The notes under the pieces are model-generated. The model did not search any database. It was given only the letters and a program-made list of their open reading frames with translations, and had not been told where the DNA came from. Positions 10,155-19,637 of a stretch of 64,000 bases of DNA are shown here, one piece after another. Each line of letters opens with the position of its first letter. Position 1 is the first letter of the stretch. The translations under genes and the position numbers were made by a program. The DNA comes from PCRC01 sp040384665 (GTDB lineage: Bacteria; Pseudomonadota; Gammaproteobacteria; Burkholderiales; Burkholderiaceae_C), in NCBI GenBank assembly GCA_040384665.1, contig JAZKIY010000012.1, positions 67,137 through 131,136 of the forward strand, read 5' to 3'.

Positions 10155-11162
10155 TCAGTGCGCGGGCTTTTTGCCGCGCGGGTACATGCCCAGCTTGCCC
10201 AGCAGGGCCACGTCGTCCAATGTCTCGGGGTTGTCGGTGGTGAGCAGTTTTTCGCCGAAGAAGATCGAGTTGGCGCCGGCCATGAAACACATGGCCTGCA
10301 CCGCTTCGCCCATCTGGCGGCGGCCGGCCGACAAGCGAACCCGCGCCGTGGGCATGGTGATGCGGGCCACCGCGATGGTGCGCACGAACTCCAGCGGGTC
10401 CAGATCGGCCTGGTCGGCCAGCGGCGTGCCTTCGACCTTGACCAAGTGGTTGATGGGCACCGACTCGGGGTACGGGCTCAGGTTGGCCAGTTGCGCGATC
10501 AACGCGGCGCGCTGGCGGCGGCTTTCGCCCATGCCCACAATACCGCCGCAGCAGACCTTGACGCCGGCCGTGCGCACATGGCCCAGCGTGTCCAGCCGGT
10601 CCTGGTATTCGCGGGTTTTGATGATCTGGCCGTAGAACTCGGGCGCGCTGTCGAGGTTGTGGTTGTAGTAATCCAGCCCGGCATCGGCCAGCGCCTGGGC
10701 CTGGCCGCCTTCGAGCATGCCCAGCGTGGCGCAGGTTTCCATGCCCAGCGCCTTCACGCCGCGCACCAGTTCCGAGACTTTCTCGATGTCGCGGTCTTTC
10801 GGCGAGCGCCAGGCGGCGCCCATGCAGAAACGGGTGGCGCCAGCGGCCTTGGCGGCTTCGGCGGCGGCCATCACTTCGGCGGGTTCCATCAGTTTGGTGG
10901 CGGTCACGCCGGTGTCGTAGCGGGCGGCCTGTGGGCAGTAGGAGCAGTCTTCCGGACAGCCACCGGTCTTGACCGACAGCAGCGTGGCGAACTCCACCTC
11001 GCAGGGGTCGAAGTTTTCGCGGTGCACCAGTTGCGCGCGGTGCATCAGCTCGGGCAGCGGCAGGGCCATCAACGCTTCGACAGCGGCCACGCTCCAGGGT
11101 GCTGCGGCCTGCTTCTCGGCCTGCTGCACAGCAGCCATCGCTTGAACTTCGGTGGAACCCAT
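10155..11162 (-). CDS. bioB: Biotin synthase
   Basis: A radical-SAM enzyme that inserts sulfur into dethiobiotin. It has 335 residues, with the SAM-cluster motif C69-x3-C73-x2-C76 (GGCPEDCSYCPQ). ARYDTGV, YYNHNLDSAPEFY and a C-terminal GANSIFFGEKLLTTDNPE are diagnostic for BioB. AGGAG precedes ATG 11162. Its place is odd: it lies between cobQ (39-base gap) and cobT (11-base gap) inside a B12 operon, away from bioA/F/D, none of which is visible here. It should therefore be co-transcribed with cobalamin genes unless the 39-base gap holds a promoter, which I do not see. Confidence 0.96.
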   Translation of the reverse strand: MGSTEVQAMAAVQQAEKQAAAPWSVAAVEALMALPLPELMHRAQLVHRENFDPCEVEFATLLSVKTGGCPEDCSYCPQAARYDTGVTATKLMEPAEVMAAAEAAKAAGATRFCMGAAWRSPKDRDIEKVSELVRGVKALGMETCATLGMLEGGQAQALADAGLDYYNHNLDSAPEFYGQIIKTREYQDRLDTLGHVRTAGVKVCCGGIVGMGESRRQRAALIAQLANLSPYPESVPINHLVKVEGTPLADQADLDPLEFVRTIAVARITMPTARVRLSAGRRQMGEAVQAMCFMAGANSIFFGEKLLTTDNPETLDDVALLGKLGMYPRGKKPAH

Positions 11163-11201
11163 AAATACTCCTGAAAATGTCTGCGTTCGGTGCAGTGCCG
11201 G

Positions 11202-12683
11202 TCAGCGGACCAGCCCCTGCAACACGCCCGGCGCGAAATGCGCGTCAATGTAGTCGGCCAGCCCGTCGAATACTGCGTCCAGCGTCGGTACTTTTGCGGA
11301 CAGGCCGGGCATCTTTTCGGCCAACAGTGGCCCGAACAACGCCTGCAACACGCCCGTGTCTTCAAACAGGCCATGCAGGTAGAGGCCCAGCACGTTGCCA
11401 CCCGTATTTTGCCACGCCAGCCCTTCGGGCATGACCGGGCGTGCCGCAGCCATCGCCGGGTGCTGTGCCGTCTGGCCATGGTGGATTTCGTAGCCTTGCA
11501 CCCCCACGCCCGACAGCGCCGCCCACGGACCGGTCAGCTGGCCGAACACGGCCTGCCGGTGGCGCACGGTTTTTTCGGTTTCGAACACGGTCACCAGTGG
11601 CAGCAGGCCCAGGCCGGGCGCGTTGCCGTCAATGCCGTGCGGGTCGATCAACCCCTCGCCCAGCATCTGCAGCCCGCCGCAGACGCCCAGCACCCTGCCG
11701 CCCTGCTCTGCGTGCGCAGCAACCGCCTGGTCCAATCCCTGTGCGCGCAGCCAGGCCAAATCACCGCTGGTGTGTTTGGAGCCGGGCAACACCACCCAGT
11801 CGGCGCCTGCCAGCTCGGCTGGGCTGCGCACCCATTTCACGCGCACGCCGGGGATGTTCTTGAGCGGCTGGAACTCGTCGAGGTTGCTGATGCGCGGGTA
11901 AGCGACGATGGCGACGGTGGTGTGCACCGCAGCGCCGGCCGCCGTGGTGCGGTCGTCGAACACGCCGTCTTCTTCCGGCAGGCCGTGCTGCCACCACATC
12001 GGCAGCGTGGCCACCGTCGGCACGCCGGTCAACGCCTGCAGCATCTGCGGGCCGGGGGCTAGCAGCCCCGCATCGCCGCGGAACTTGTTCAGCACAAAAC
12101 CGTTGATCAATGCCTGTTCTTCGGGCGGCAGCATGGCCCAGGTGCCGTACAGATGGGCGAAGGCGCCGCCCCGGTCGATGTCGGTGACCAGCAGGCACTG
12201 CGCACGGGCGTGCAGTGCACTGCGCATGTTGACGATGTCGCTGTCTTTCAGGTTGATCTCGGCCGGCGAGCCGGCGCCTTCCAAAACCACCACGTCGTTC
12301 TCGGCCAGCAGCTCGTCCAGCGCCTGCGCCACCACGGGCCAGACGCTGGCGCTGCGGCCGCGCCATTCCATGCGCGACAGTTCGGCATTCACCTGGCCCA
12401 TCAGCACCACCTGACTGCGGGTGTCGGCCTCGGGCTTGAGCAGCAGCGGGTTCATGCGCACGTCGGGTACCGCATTGGCGGCCAGCGACTGGAAATACTG
12501 CGCGCTGCCGATCTCGCCGCCGGCCACCACCCGCGCGTTGTTGCTCATGTTCTGCGCCTTGAAGGGCGCGACTTTTAAACCTTGGCGCGCGTACCAGCGG
12601 CACAAGGCTGTGGTGAGCCAGCTCTTGCCAGCGCCGCTGGTGGTGCCGAGCACCATGACGGCTTTTGCTCTGTTGGTACTCAT
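11202..12683 (-). CDS. cobQ: Cobyric acid synthase
   Basis: Catalyses the four ATP- and glutamine-dependent amidations of adenosylcobyrinate a,c-diamide to adenosylcobyric acid. It has 493 residues. The N-terminal dethiobiotin-synthetase-like ATPase domain has GTTSGAGKS (13-21) and APFKAQNMSNN. The C-terminal glutaminase domain has its nucleophilic Cys in GVCGGLQMLG (about C335) and GYEIHHGQT. ATG 12683 overlaps the cobC stop as ATGA, implying translational coupling. An upstream ATG at 12698 would add five residues. Confidence 0.95.
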   Translation of the reverse strand: MSTNRAKAVMVLGTTSGAGKSWLTTALCRWYARQGLKVAPFKAQNMSNNARVVAGGEIGSAQYFQSLAANAVPDVRMNPLLLKPEADTRSQVVLMGQVNAELSRMEWRGRSASVWPVVAQALDELLAENDVVVLEGAGSPAEINLKDSDIVNMRSALHARAQCLLVTDIDRGGAFAHLYGTWAMLPPEEQALINGFVLNKFRGDAGLLAPGPQMLQALTGVPTVATLPMWWQHGLPEEDGVFDDRTTAAGAAVHTTVAIVAYPRISNLDEFQPLKNIPGVRVKWVRSPAELAGADWVVLPGSKHTSGDLAWLRAQGLDQAVAAHAEQGGRVLGVCGGLQMLGEGLIDPHGIDGNAPGLGLLPLVTVFETEKTVRHRQAVFGQLTGPWAALSGVGVQGYEIHHGQTAQHPAMAAARPVMPEGLAWQNTGGNVLGLYLHGLFEDTGVLQALFGPLLAEKMPGLSAKVPTLDAVFDGLADYIDAHFAPGVLQGLVR

Positions 12684-13687
12684 TCGGAAGCCAGCCATGC
12701 ATCACGCAGCGCCGCCTGTGCCTCGGGCGACTGCACGCTCAGCCGCGCATGGCCAGGCAGGCCGAACGAGGTGGCGTCGCGCAGCTTGACGCTGGTGGCG
12801 CGGATGCGGTCGATGCGCTGGCGCAAAGCGGCGGGGTCTTCAGCGCCCGGCAGCCGTGCGGTAAAGAAGTTGGCGAGGCTGGGCAGGCACTCGAAACCCA
12901 GCGACGTGCACAGCGCGGTCTGCTCCACCTTCCATTGGCGCAGCGTGTTCAGGCTGTTTTTCACCCAGTCCTGGGTTTCGGCGGTCATCCACGATTCGAG
13001 CATCGCAATGCCGTGGGTGCCGAGCAGCCACGACGCGGCGAGCTGTTGCATCTGCAACACCCGGGGTTGCGCACCCACCGGGGCAATGGCGTAGGCAGCC
13101 CGGATGCCGGGCAGGCCCAGCACTTTGTTGGGTGTCCAGAGTTGCCAGACCTTGTCCAGCGCGGCCTGGTCCAGCGGCAGCGCGCCTTCGAGGCGCAGCG
13201 GTTCGTAGGCGCGGTCGAGCGCCACGGTGCCTTCGAGCTGGCCCACACGCGCCAGCAGTTCGTCGGTCTGGCCCAGCGGGCTGGTCGGGTCGCAGCACCA
13301 GACCAGACTGGCTTCTTCCGGCGTGGCGGCGCGTGGGAGCTGGTAGGCGTTGGCGGCGGTGGCGTAGTCGGCATAGGCGTGTTTGGGCAGCCACACCGTG
13401 CCCCGACCTTGCACCGAAATCATCGCAGTAATGCGGGTGATGAACTCGCTGCCACTCGCGGCGATGATGAGCCTGTCCATGCCCACACCGTGGAAGTTGG
13501 CAAGCTGCCGACGCAGCGTGAGGTAGCCAGATTCGGGGTAGTAGCTCGGGTCGACCTGCTCAATCGCCCGCACGGCGATGGGGCACGGTCCGCAGGCGTT
13601 GGCGTTGCTGGAAAACTCGATTTCCGGCTGGCCCAGCAGGTCGTTGCCACCGTGCACGCGCAGGGTGGCATTCAAGGCGTTAGCCAT
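12680..13687 (-). CDS. cobC: L-threonine-O-3-phosphate decarboxylase (PLP enzyme)
   Basis: Supplies (R)-1-amino-2-propanol phosphate for the nucleotide loop of cobalamin; named CobC in Pseudomonas and CobD in Salmonella. It is a fold-type I PLP enzyme of 335 residues. HGGND near the N-terminus, FSSNANACGP, and a lysine in WTPNKVLGLPGIRAAY (likely the Schiff-base Lys) fit the family, though the usual S-x-x-K reads TPNK. Context supports the call strongly: it overlaps cbiB upstream by eight bases and cobQ downstream by four. Expected to be cytoplasmic. Confidence 0.88.
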   Translation of the reverse strand: MANALNATLRVHGGNDLLGQPEIEFSSNANACGPCPIAVRAIEQVDPSYYPESGYLTLRRQLANFHGVGMDRLIIAASGSEFITRITAMISVQGRGTVWLPKHAYADYATAANAYQLPRAATPEEASLVWCCDPTSPLGQTDELLARVGQLEGTVALDRAYEPLRLEGALPLDQAALDKVWQLWTPNKVLGLPGIRAAYAIAPVGAQPRVLQMQQLAASWLLGTHGIAMLESWMTAETQDWVKNSLNTLRQWKVEQTALCTSLGFECLPSLANFFTARLPGAEDPAALRQRIDRIRATSVKLRDATSFGLPGHARLSVQSPEAQAALRDAWLASE

Positions 13688-14627
13688 TCAACGGCCCCCA
13701 CATTGGTATAAAAAGCATAGCAACACCACCAGCAAAAGCGCCGGCAAGAACCGATTTTGATGCATAAATCAGGGCTGTAGCCGTGTCCGCAGCCTCTGGC
13801 GCCCTGCCCTCTGCATTCAGCACATAGGCGCCGGGCTTGCCCAGGCGCACCTGCAGCGCCAGCGCCATGGCCGCCATCGGCCAGCCGCTGTTGGGCGATG
13901 GCGTGCGGCGGGCCTCCGCAGGCAACGAAGACAAGGCGATGCGGGGCGCCACGACCACCAGCAGCAGCGCGGTGATGCGCGCGGGTATCCACGACAGCAC
14001 GTCGTCGGCCCGCGCTGCCCATTTGCCCGCCCACTCCCAACGGCCGCGGTAGCCCCACATCGCGTCGGCGGTGTTGGCAAAGCGGTAGACCACTGCGCCC
14101 GGCAGGCCCAGCAGCACAAACCAGAAGACCGGCGCCACCACCGAATCGTTCAGGTTTTCGGCCAGCGTCTCAATGGCGCTTTCGCGCACTTCCGTCTCGG
14201 TCAGTGCACGGGTGTCACGGCTGACAATGCGCGTCAGGCGCTGTCGGCCAGCGTCGAGCGAGGTGGCCAGCGCGTCCTCCACCGCCAACACCTCGTCGCG
14301 CAGCATGCGCCAGGCCAACAGTGGCTTGAGCAGCAGCGCCAGCACCGGCAGCGCCAGCCAGACCGGCAGATGCGCCAGCAGCGCCTGCTGCAGCCACCAC
14401 GCCCCGCCGCCCAGCACGGCCACGCCCACACACCACGCCAGCGCACCGCCCACATAGGCCGCCCACGGCGGCAGATCGGGCAGATGCCGGCCCACCGCGT
14501 TGAGGTAATGGCCCACGCCCACCACCGGGTGCACCACAGCCGGGGGCTCGCCCCACAGGCGGTCGATCAACAAGGCCAGCAGCAGCGCGCCCGCCAGCAC
14601 CAGCGCCAACTCACTGGGCATCGACAT
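13680..14627 (-). CDS. cbiB: Adenosylcobinamide-phosphate synthase
   Basis: A membrane protein that couples the aminopropanol arm (or its phosphate) to adenosylcobyric acid; CobD in Pseudomonas nomenclature. It has 315 residues with several hydrophobic helices. DRLWGEPPAVVHPVVGVG and SRDTRALTETEVRESAIETLAENLNDS are strong CbiB signatures. ATG 14627 has AAGG eight bases upstream and overlaps the bluB stop by 17 bases; ATG 14621 is an alternative. The C-terminus (ASKSVLAGAFAGGVAMLFIP) is encoded by an AT-rich stretch (13690-13785) unlike the rest of the gene, possibly a diverged copy of the dispersed repeat. Confidence 0.92.
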   Translation of the reverse strand: MSMPSELALVLAGALLLALLIDRLWGEPPAVVHPVVGVGHYLNAVGRHLPDLPPWAAYVGGALAWCVGVAVLGGGAWWLQQALLAHLPVWLALPVLALLLKPLLAWRMLRDEVLAVEDALATSLDAGRQRLTRIVSRDTRALTETEVRESAIETLAENLNDSVVAPVFWFVLLGLPGAVVYRFANTADAMWGYRGRWEWAGKWAARADDVLSWIPARITALLLVVVAPRIALSSLPAEARRTPSPNSGWPMAAMALALQVRLGKPGAYVLNAEGRAPEAADTATALIYASKSVLAGAFAGGVAMLFIPMWGPLNG

Positions 14628-15321
14628 CGCCCAGGCCTTGCGCCGGCTGGCCCCACTGGTTGTCGAACAGCACCGTGGAGAGCGGTGCGCGGCTGGCCCA
14701 GCGCGCTTGTTGCAGCATGGGCTCGGCATAAAACTCTGTCACCGGCCCCAGGCACAACAAGGCGATGGGCCCGGCGCCTTCCGGCATGCCCAACAGGTGC
14801 GCCACTTCGGCGGGATCGAACAGCGAGACCCAGCCCATGCCCAGCCCTTCGGCCCGCGCGGCCAGCCACAGGTTCTGGATGGCGCAGGCGGTAGACGCCA
14901 GGTCCATTTGCGGCAGCGTGCGCCGGCCAAACACATGGGCCTCGCGCCCGTCGGCCAGCGCCACCACCAGCAGCTCGGCCGCGTCCAGCACACCGTGTAC
15001 TTTCAGGCACATGAACTCGTCTTCGCGCTGGCCCAGAGCGCGGGCGGTCAGCACCCGTTCGTGCTCCACCACCTCGAACAAGCGTTGGCGCAGCGCGGCA
15101 TCGGTGATGCGCAGAAAACGCCAGGGCTGCATGAAGCCGACACTCGGCCCCTGGTGTGCGGCCTTCAGCAGCCGCAGCAGCACCTCGGGTGCCACCCTCC
15201 CGCCGCTGAAGTGCCGCATGTCGCGCCGCTCGGCAATCGCGCGGTAGACGGCGGCGGTTTCATCGGCGGTGAAAGCGGGTGAAGACTGTGGCTGCAAAAG
15301 GAAGGTCTCAGGCAATGGCAT
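14611..15321 (-). CDS. bluB: 5,6-dimethylbenzimidazole synthase
   Basis: An oxygen-dependent enzyme that cannibalises reduced FMN to form DMB, the lower ligand of B12; 236 residues of the nitroreductase fold. ERRDMRHFSGGRV, GPSVGFMQPWRF and GLGMGWVSLFDP are BluB-specific blocks. It sits between the PepSY gene (14-base overlap) and cbiB (17-base overlap). Its presence with cobT implies the cell makes the cobalamin lower ligand aerobically. Confidence 0.94.
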   Translation of the reverse strand: MPLPETFLLQPQSSPAFTADETAAVYRAIAERRDMRHFSGGRVAPEVLLRLLKAAHQGPSVGFMQPWRFLRITDAALRQRLFEVVEHERVLTARALGQREDEFMCLKVHGVLDAAELLVVALADGREAHVFGRRTLPQMDLASTACAIQNLWLAARAEGLGMGWVSLFDPAEVAHLLGMPEGAGPIALLCLGPVTEFYAEPMLQQARWASRAPLSTVLFDNQWGQPAQGLGDVDAQ

Positions 15322-16834
15322 CAGGCCGGCATTGTGCGCCAGCAGCCGCCGGCTGGCGTCTCTTTTGCCGGGGCACCAGCACCCGCCAGGCGAGCACGCA
15401 CGACGTGATGCACAGCGCAACGCCCAGCAGCGACAACCCCACCACCAGCATGTGGCGCAACCAGGGCCGGGCCAGCAAAGGGGCGAAGTCGAAACTGTGC
15501 AACCCGTTGTACAAGAGCCGGCGCCAGCGGCCCGCTTCGTCGGTGCGCAGCAGGATGCGGGCCGACGCCGGGTCGGCATAGACCGTCACGCCATCGCCCC
15601 AGTCGGCACGCCAGACCGGCAGCGGCCGGGTGTGGCGGGTGTTGGCGTCGGTGGCATTGCGGGCGTAGTACTGGTCGTCGTAGGCATCGATGCGTTGCAC
15701 GCTGGGCGTGCCATGCGCCGGGCGCAAGGTGTGCAGCAAAGTGCCGACCGTGGCACCCGACAGTGCCACAGCGGTTTCGGGAGACGGCGTGGCCACATCG
15801 GCCCGCACCAGCAGTTGCTGCTCGGCCGTGCGCAGGCGGTACCAGGCCTGCCCCGCCACGCGCGCCACATCCAGTTCCTGCGCCTGCAGGCCTTGCGCGC
15901 GGGCGATGGCCAGTGCGGCAGCCGGGTCAAGCCGCACTTCTGCAACAGCACCCTGCCACTGCGTGCGTTCGGCTGACGAGGCAGCACGCCCGCCAAAGAC
16001 TTCGAAGGGGTTCATCGACAGCAGGCCCGAAACGATCCAGGTGACGCTGAAAACCGCGGCCACCAGCCCGGCAATGTGGTGCCAGCGCGTCCAGAACTTG
16101 CGGTAAGGAATCCAGCGGTTGCGGTTCAGAAACAGCTGCCACACGCCCAGCACCAGCCCACTCAGCGCCACCAGCACACCGGCGATGGACACCCACACCA
16201 CCACCTGGTGCCATGCTTTGGGGAATTGCCGCAGCACAGTGGGGTAGAGCCAATGCGGCACGGCACCGAGCCAGTTCCAGAAGCGCTCGCTGCGGCGCGT
16301 GTCGCGCACCACCTCGGCAGCACCGGGTGAGACGTAGAGTTCCAGCCCGTCGTCGCCGTCCAGCACCACCTTGACCAACGGGCGGTGGCTGTCCAGTCCC
16401 TGTGGCACGGTCCACTGGTCGCGCTCCAGCCGCTCGGTGGCGATGGCGGCGCGCCCGCTGAAGGCCTGTGCCACGGTGCTGGCGGCCAGGTCATTGAGCA
16501 GCGGCAGCACCTGGCCTGAATGTGCGTCTACCGTGCGCCAGTGTGCACCTGCGCCGTCTTGACCCGAGGCCAGCAAACGCCAGACCGGCTGCTTGCCGTG
16601 CATGCCCAGCCGGGCGTCGGTAAAACGCAGGCCGGCGGCTTCGCCTGCCTGTTGCGCGGTGAGGCAACAGCCGATGGGCAGGTCCAGCGGCGACAGGGCA
16701 GACAGGCGTTCGGTTTGCGTCAGGTTCGGAAACGGCACAAAGTACAGCACCACGCCACTGGCAAACCACATCAGGAAAAACAGCGCCAGCACCACACCCA
16801 GCCATTTGTGCAGAAAGATCAGCAGCTTTTTCAC
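15308..16834 (-). CDS. PepSY-associated transmembrane protein
   Basis: A membrane protein of 508 residues. The N-terminal helix (LLIFLHKWLGVVLALFFLMW) holds the His typical of PepSY_TM proteins. Further helices lie near 215-240, 265-285 and 460-485. PepSY-TM proteins often accompany TonB-dependent siderophore receptors, and some act in ferric-siderophore reduction at the inner membrane. Here it lies 22 bases after the receptor gene and overlaps bluB, inside the B12 operon. I infer a role in reducing or handling the metal chelate imported by that receptor; the sequence does not identify the metal. Confidence 0.8.
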   Translation of the reverse strand: MKKLLIFLHKWLGVVLALFFLMWFASGVVLYFVPFPNLTQTERLSALSPLDLPIGCCLTAQQAGEAAGLRFTDARLGMHGKQPVWRLLASGQDGAGAHWRTVDAHSGQVLPLLNDLAASTVAQAFSGRAAIATERLERDQWTVPQGLDSHRPLVKVVLDGDDGLELYVSPGAAEVVRDTRRSERFWNWLGAVPHWLYPTVLRQFPKAWHQVVVWVSIAGVLVALSGLVLGVWQLFLNRNRWIPYRKFWTRWHHIAGLVAAVFSVTWIVSGLLSMNPFEVFGGRAASSAERTQWQGAVAEVRLDPAAALAIARAQGLQAQELDVARVAGQAWYRLRTAEQQLLVRADVATPSPETAVALSGATVGTLLHTLRPAHGTPSVQRIDAYDDQYYARNATDANTRHTRPLPVWRADWGDGVTVYADPASARILLRTDEAGRWRRLLYNGLHSFDFAPLLARPWLRHMLVVGLSLLGVALCITSCVLAWRVLVPRQKRRQPAAAGAQCRPDAIA

Positions 16835-16856
16835 GTGGCGGCTCCCGGTGCGCGAA

Positions 16857-18974
16857 TCAGAAGCTGGCGCGCGCCGTCAGTTGCACCGTGCGTGGTGCGC
16901 CCAGCAGGTAGCGGACACCGCCAGTGCCCGACAGTGCGTAGTCGCGGTCGGCCAGGTTCTTGACCGCCAACGTGAAGTTCCACTGGCTGGAAGGCGTGTA
17001 GGTGAGCGAGCTGTCCAGCACGGTGTAGGCGGGCAACTGCGTGGTGTTGGCGGTGTTGGACTGGCGCTCACCCACGTAGCGTGCGCCAAAGCCGGCCTGC
17101 CACTGCGGCAGGAAACGCCAGGCTGTGAACACATTGGCCGCACGCTCGGGCACGCCGGTGGGGGTGTTGCCATTGCGTGAAATGGGGCTGCCGGACACGA
17201 CTTCGGTGAAGTTGTCAAAGTTCGCGCGCAGGAACGCGGCGTTGAGGTCCACCGTCCAACCCTTCAATGGCTCGGCGGCGAAGGCAAGCTCAATGCCTTT
17301 GGAGGATTGCTGCCCCACCTGAAGCGTCACGTTCGGGTTGCCGGGGTCGCGCGTCAGCAGGTTGCGTTTTTCAATCTCGTACAGCGCCACCGTCCATTCA
17401 CCGCGCAAGCTGGGCACACTGCCTTTGGCGCCGATTTCAATCTGGCGGCCCTTGGTCAGGTCGAAGGTGTTGCTGCCATTGGGCAGCGACAAGGCGCCGC
17501 TGAGTGGGTCGGTGCCGGTGCCGTACTGACCGTACAGCGACAGTGCGTCGCTGGCCGCCCAGACGACGCCCATGCGGCCCGTGGTGGGGTCGTACTTTTT
17601 GATGAGGTTGACCCGGGTGCGCAAATCGGTGTTGTCGAAGTCCATTCGTTCGTGGCGCAAACCGGCCACCAGCTTCCATTGCGGCGTGAGGCTCAACACG
17701 TTCTCGACAAACAACGCGGTGGTTTCCAGAATGGAACGGCGCCCTGGCACCGTCGCGTCGGGGCTGGTGAAAACGCCTGGCGCGAAGTTGAACGGGTCCA
17801 CCGTGCTCGACCCACGGAACGGCGAGTTGTTGGTGTGCAGCAGCGACGTGCGGTACCAGTCAACGCCGGTGACGAAGCGGTTCTTGCGGCCGGCCAGGGT
17901 GCCGTCGAAGGTGGCATCAAAGCGGTTGCCTGCCTGGTACTGGTCGTGCAGGATTTCCAGGTAGCCATCGCGGTTGACCTGCGTGCCAGCCGCGTTGAAC
18001 GCGTAGGTTTCGCTGTTGCGGTAGTGCCGGTCGGTGGTCAGGTAATAGGTTTCGTTGCGCAGCCGCAGGTGGTCGTTCGGCTGGTAGTCCACCGACAAGC
18101 GGGTCACCTTGTCGTCGAACTTGATGATGGCGTCGTCCACGTTGTAGTTGGTGCGCCGCACGCGCGGGTCCAGCTGGCCCTGCAGCAGCGGGGTGCCAAA
18201 GTAGCGGGAATCGTGGTTGACACCCCCGTCCAGCGCCAGCGTGACCTTCAGGTCACTGCGGGGACGCGCGGTCAGGGCCAGGGAATAGTTCTGGCGTTGG
18301 TAGTCGGAATAACGGTGTTGGTAGCCATCGCTTTTGGCAGCATCCAGGTAGATGGCGTAGGCCAAAACATCGTTGATCGGGCCACGCAAGCCCACACCAC
18401 CCTCCAGCGTGTTGAAAGAACCCACGCTGAGAAAGGCCTCGCGGTCCGTCCGGTCAAAACGGGGCTGTTTGGTGGTGTAGTTGATGGCCGCGCCAATCGC
18501 GCCGTCCCCGTACAGCACCGACGCCGGGCCGCGCAGCACCTCGACCGACTCAAGCGGCCAGGTGGAGAACGGGTAGGTGATCGTGCCCGACGCCGCAACC
18601 AGGCGGGTGCCATTCACCAGCTGTGCCACCGAGTTGTGCCCGGTGAAGCCACGTGCTGCCAGCGTGCTGTTGCCGTTGCCCGGCGCGGGCGATTCGGTCA
18701 CACCGGGCAGGCGAATGGCCGCGTCTTGCGCCCGCGCCAGGTTCCGTTCGGCGATGTCGGCGCTGGTCAGGCTGCTGACGCTGGCAGGTGTGTCGCGTGG
18801 CGACAAACCGAGGCGTGAGCCGGTGGCGTTGGGCGCATCAAGGCCGAGGCTGCTGCCCGGAGCCACCCGGCTGTCGGTCACATGAACGGGTGGCAACTCC
18901 GTCGTTTGGGCATGGCCCGCAGTGGCAAAGAGCGTGAACGCGGCCAGGCAGATGGGGGAGTGTGTGTAACGCAT
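16857..18974 (-). CDS. TonB-dependent receptor (siderophore-receptor type) in the B12 operon
   Basis: An outer-membrane receptor of 705 residues with a signal peptide (MRYTHSPICLAAFTLFATAGHAQ). The plug domain has the usual landmarks: DTPASVSSLTSADIAERN, LAARGFTGHNSVAQLVNGTR and VEVLRGPASVLYGDGAIGAAINY. The barrel ends in the expected terminal phenylalanine (TARASF). It resembles ferric-siderophore receptors (FhuE/FecA-like) rather than BtuB. Its place between cobO and a PepSY protein, downstream of a cobalamin riboswitch, suggests it takes up a cobalt chelate or corrinoid, or an iron chelate whose uptake is tied to B12 status. The substrate is unproven. Confidence 0.85.
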   Translation of the reverse strand: MRYTHSPICLAAFTLFATAGHAQTTELPPVHVTDSRVAPGSSLGLDAPNATGSRLGLSPRDTPASVSSLTSADIAERNLARAQDAAIRLPGVTESPAPGNGNSTLAARGFTGHNSVAQLVNGTRLVAASGTITYPFSTWPLESVEVLRGPASVLYGDGAIGAAINYTTKQPRFDRTDREAFLSVGSFNTLEGGVGLRGPINDVLAYAIYLDAAKSDGYQHRYSDYQRQNYSLALTARPRSDLKVTLALDGGVNHDSRYFGTPLLQGQLDPRVRRTNYNVDDAIIKFDDKVTRLSVDYQPNDHLRLRNETYYLTTDRHYRNSETYAFNAAGTQVNRDGYLEILHDQYQAGNRFDATFDGTLAGRKNRFVTGVDWYRTSLLHTNNSPFRGSSTVDPFNFAPGVFTSPDATVPGRRSILETTALFVENVLSLTPQWKLVAGLRHERMDFDNTDLRTRVNLIKKYDPTTGRMGVVWAASDALSLYGQYGTGTDPLSGALSLPNGSNTFDLTKGRQIEIGAKGSVPSLRGEWTVALYEIEKRNLLTRDPGNPNVTLQVGQQSSKGIELAFAAEPLKGWTVDLNAAFLRANFDNFTEVVSGSPISRNGNTPTGVPERAANVFTAWRFLPQWQAGFGARYVGERQSNTANTTQLPAYTVLDSSLTYTPSSQWNFTLAVKNLADRDYALSGTGGVRYLLGAPRTVQLTARASF

Positions 18975-19044
18975 GAGCAGGTTGGGGGGAAATGGCGCTC
19001 TGGGCGCCGGTTGGAAATGCCATCTGGCGTGGCACGGGTGCGGG

Positions 19045-19626
19045 TCAGTCCTCGATGCCCCGTTGCGCCGGAATGCCGGCGTTGAAGGCGTGTTTGACCT
19101 TGGTCATCTCGGTCACGGTGTCGGCCAGTTCAATGATCTCGGGCGGGCAACGCCGGCCGGTGATCACCACATGCACGTCCTTTGGCCGCTCGCGCAGCGT
19201 CAGCAGCACGTCGTCCAGCGGCATCCAGCCGTAGATCAGCGGGTAGGTCAGTTCGTCCAGCACCACCAGAAAGTAGTCGCCACTCAGGATGGCGGCCTTG
19301 GCTTTTTGCCAACCGTCGCGCGCGAGTTGCGCCGAATGCTCCAGGTCCTGGCTCTTCCAGCTGAAGCCATCACCCAGCCCTTCTATCGGGATGCCGATCT
19401 GCTCGAACATGCGGTGCTCGCCAAAGCGCGCGGTGGGCACTTTCATGAACTGGAAAATCTTCACGTCCTTGCCGTGCACATGCTTGCGGCCGTGGGCGCG
19501 CAAGGCCAGGCCAAAGGCCGCCGTGCTCTTGCCCTTGCCGTCGCCGGTGTTGACGATGACGATGCCGCGGCGTTCGCCTTCGGGTTTCTCGTAGGGCTTG
19601 GCGGAGGGGGGTGTTTCGATCTGCAT
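19045..19626 (-). CDS. cobO: Cob(I)yrinic acid a,c-diamide adenosyltransferase
   Basis: ATP:corrinoid adenosyltransferase of the CobO/BtuR/CobA type; transfers adenosyl from ATP to Co(I). It has 193 residues. The P-loop is GDGKGKST (28-35). KIFQFMKVPTARFGEHRMFEQ, VLDELTYPLIYGW and VITGRRCPPEIIELADTVTEM are characteristic. ATG 19626 lies 11 bases downstream of the cobN-like stop. It serves both new synthesis and salvage. Confidence 0.95.
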   Translation of the reverse strand: MQIETPPSAKPYEKPEGERRGIVIVNTGDGKGKSTAAFGLALRAHGRKHVHGKDVKIFQFMKVPTARFGEHRMFEQIGIPIEGLGDGFSWKSQDLEHSAQLARDGWQKAKAAILSGDYFLVVLDELTYPLIYGWMPLDDVLLTLRERPKDVHVVITGRRCPPEIIELADTVTEMTKVKHAFNAGIPAQRGIED

Positions 19627-19637
19627 GGTGAGGACAC

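Noticed and set aside
13690..13785. A sixth certain copy of the dispersed repeat at the cbiB 3' end
   Set aside because: The AT-rich stretch shares only short blocks with the consensus, so it is noted as possible but not listed as a repeat.
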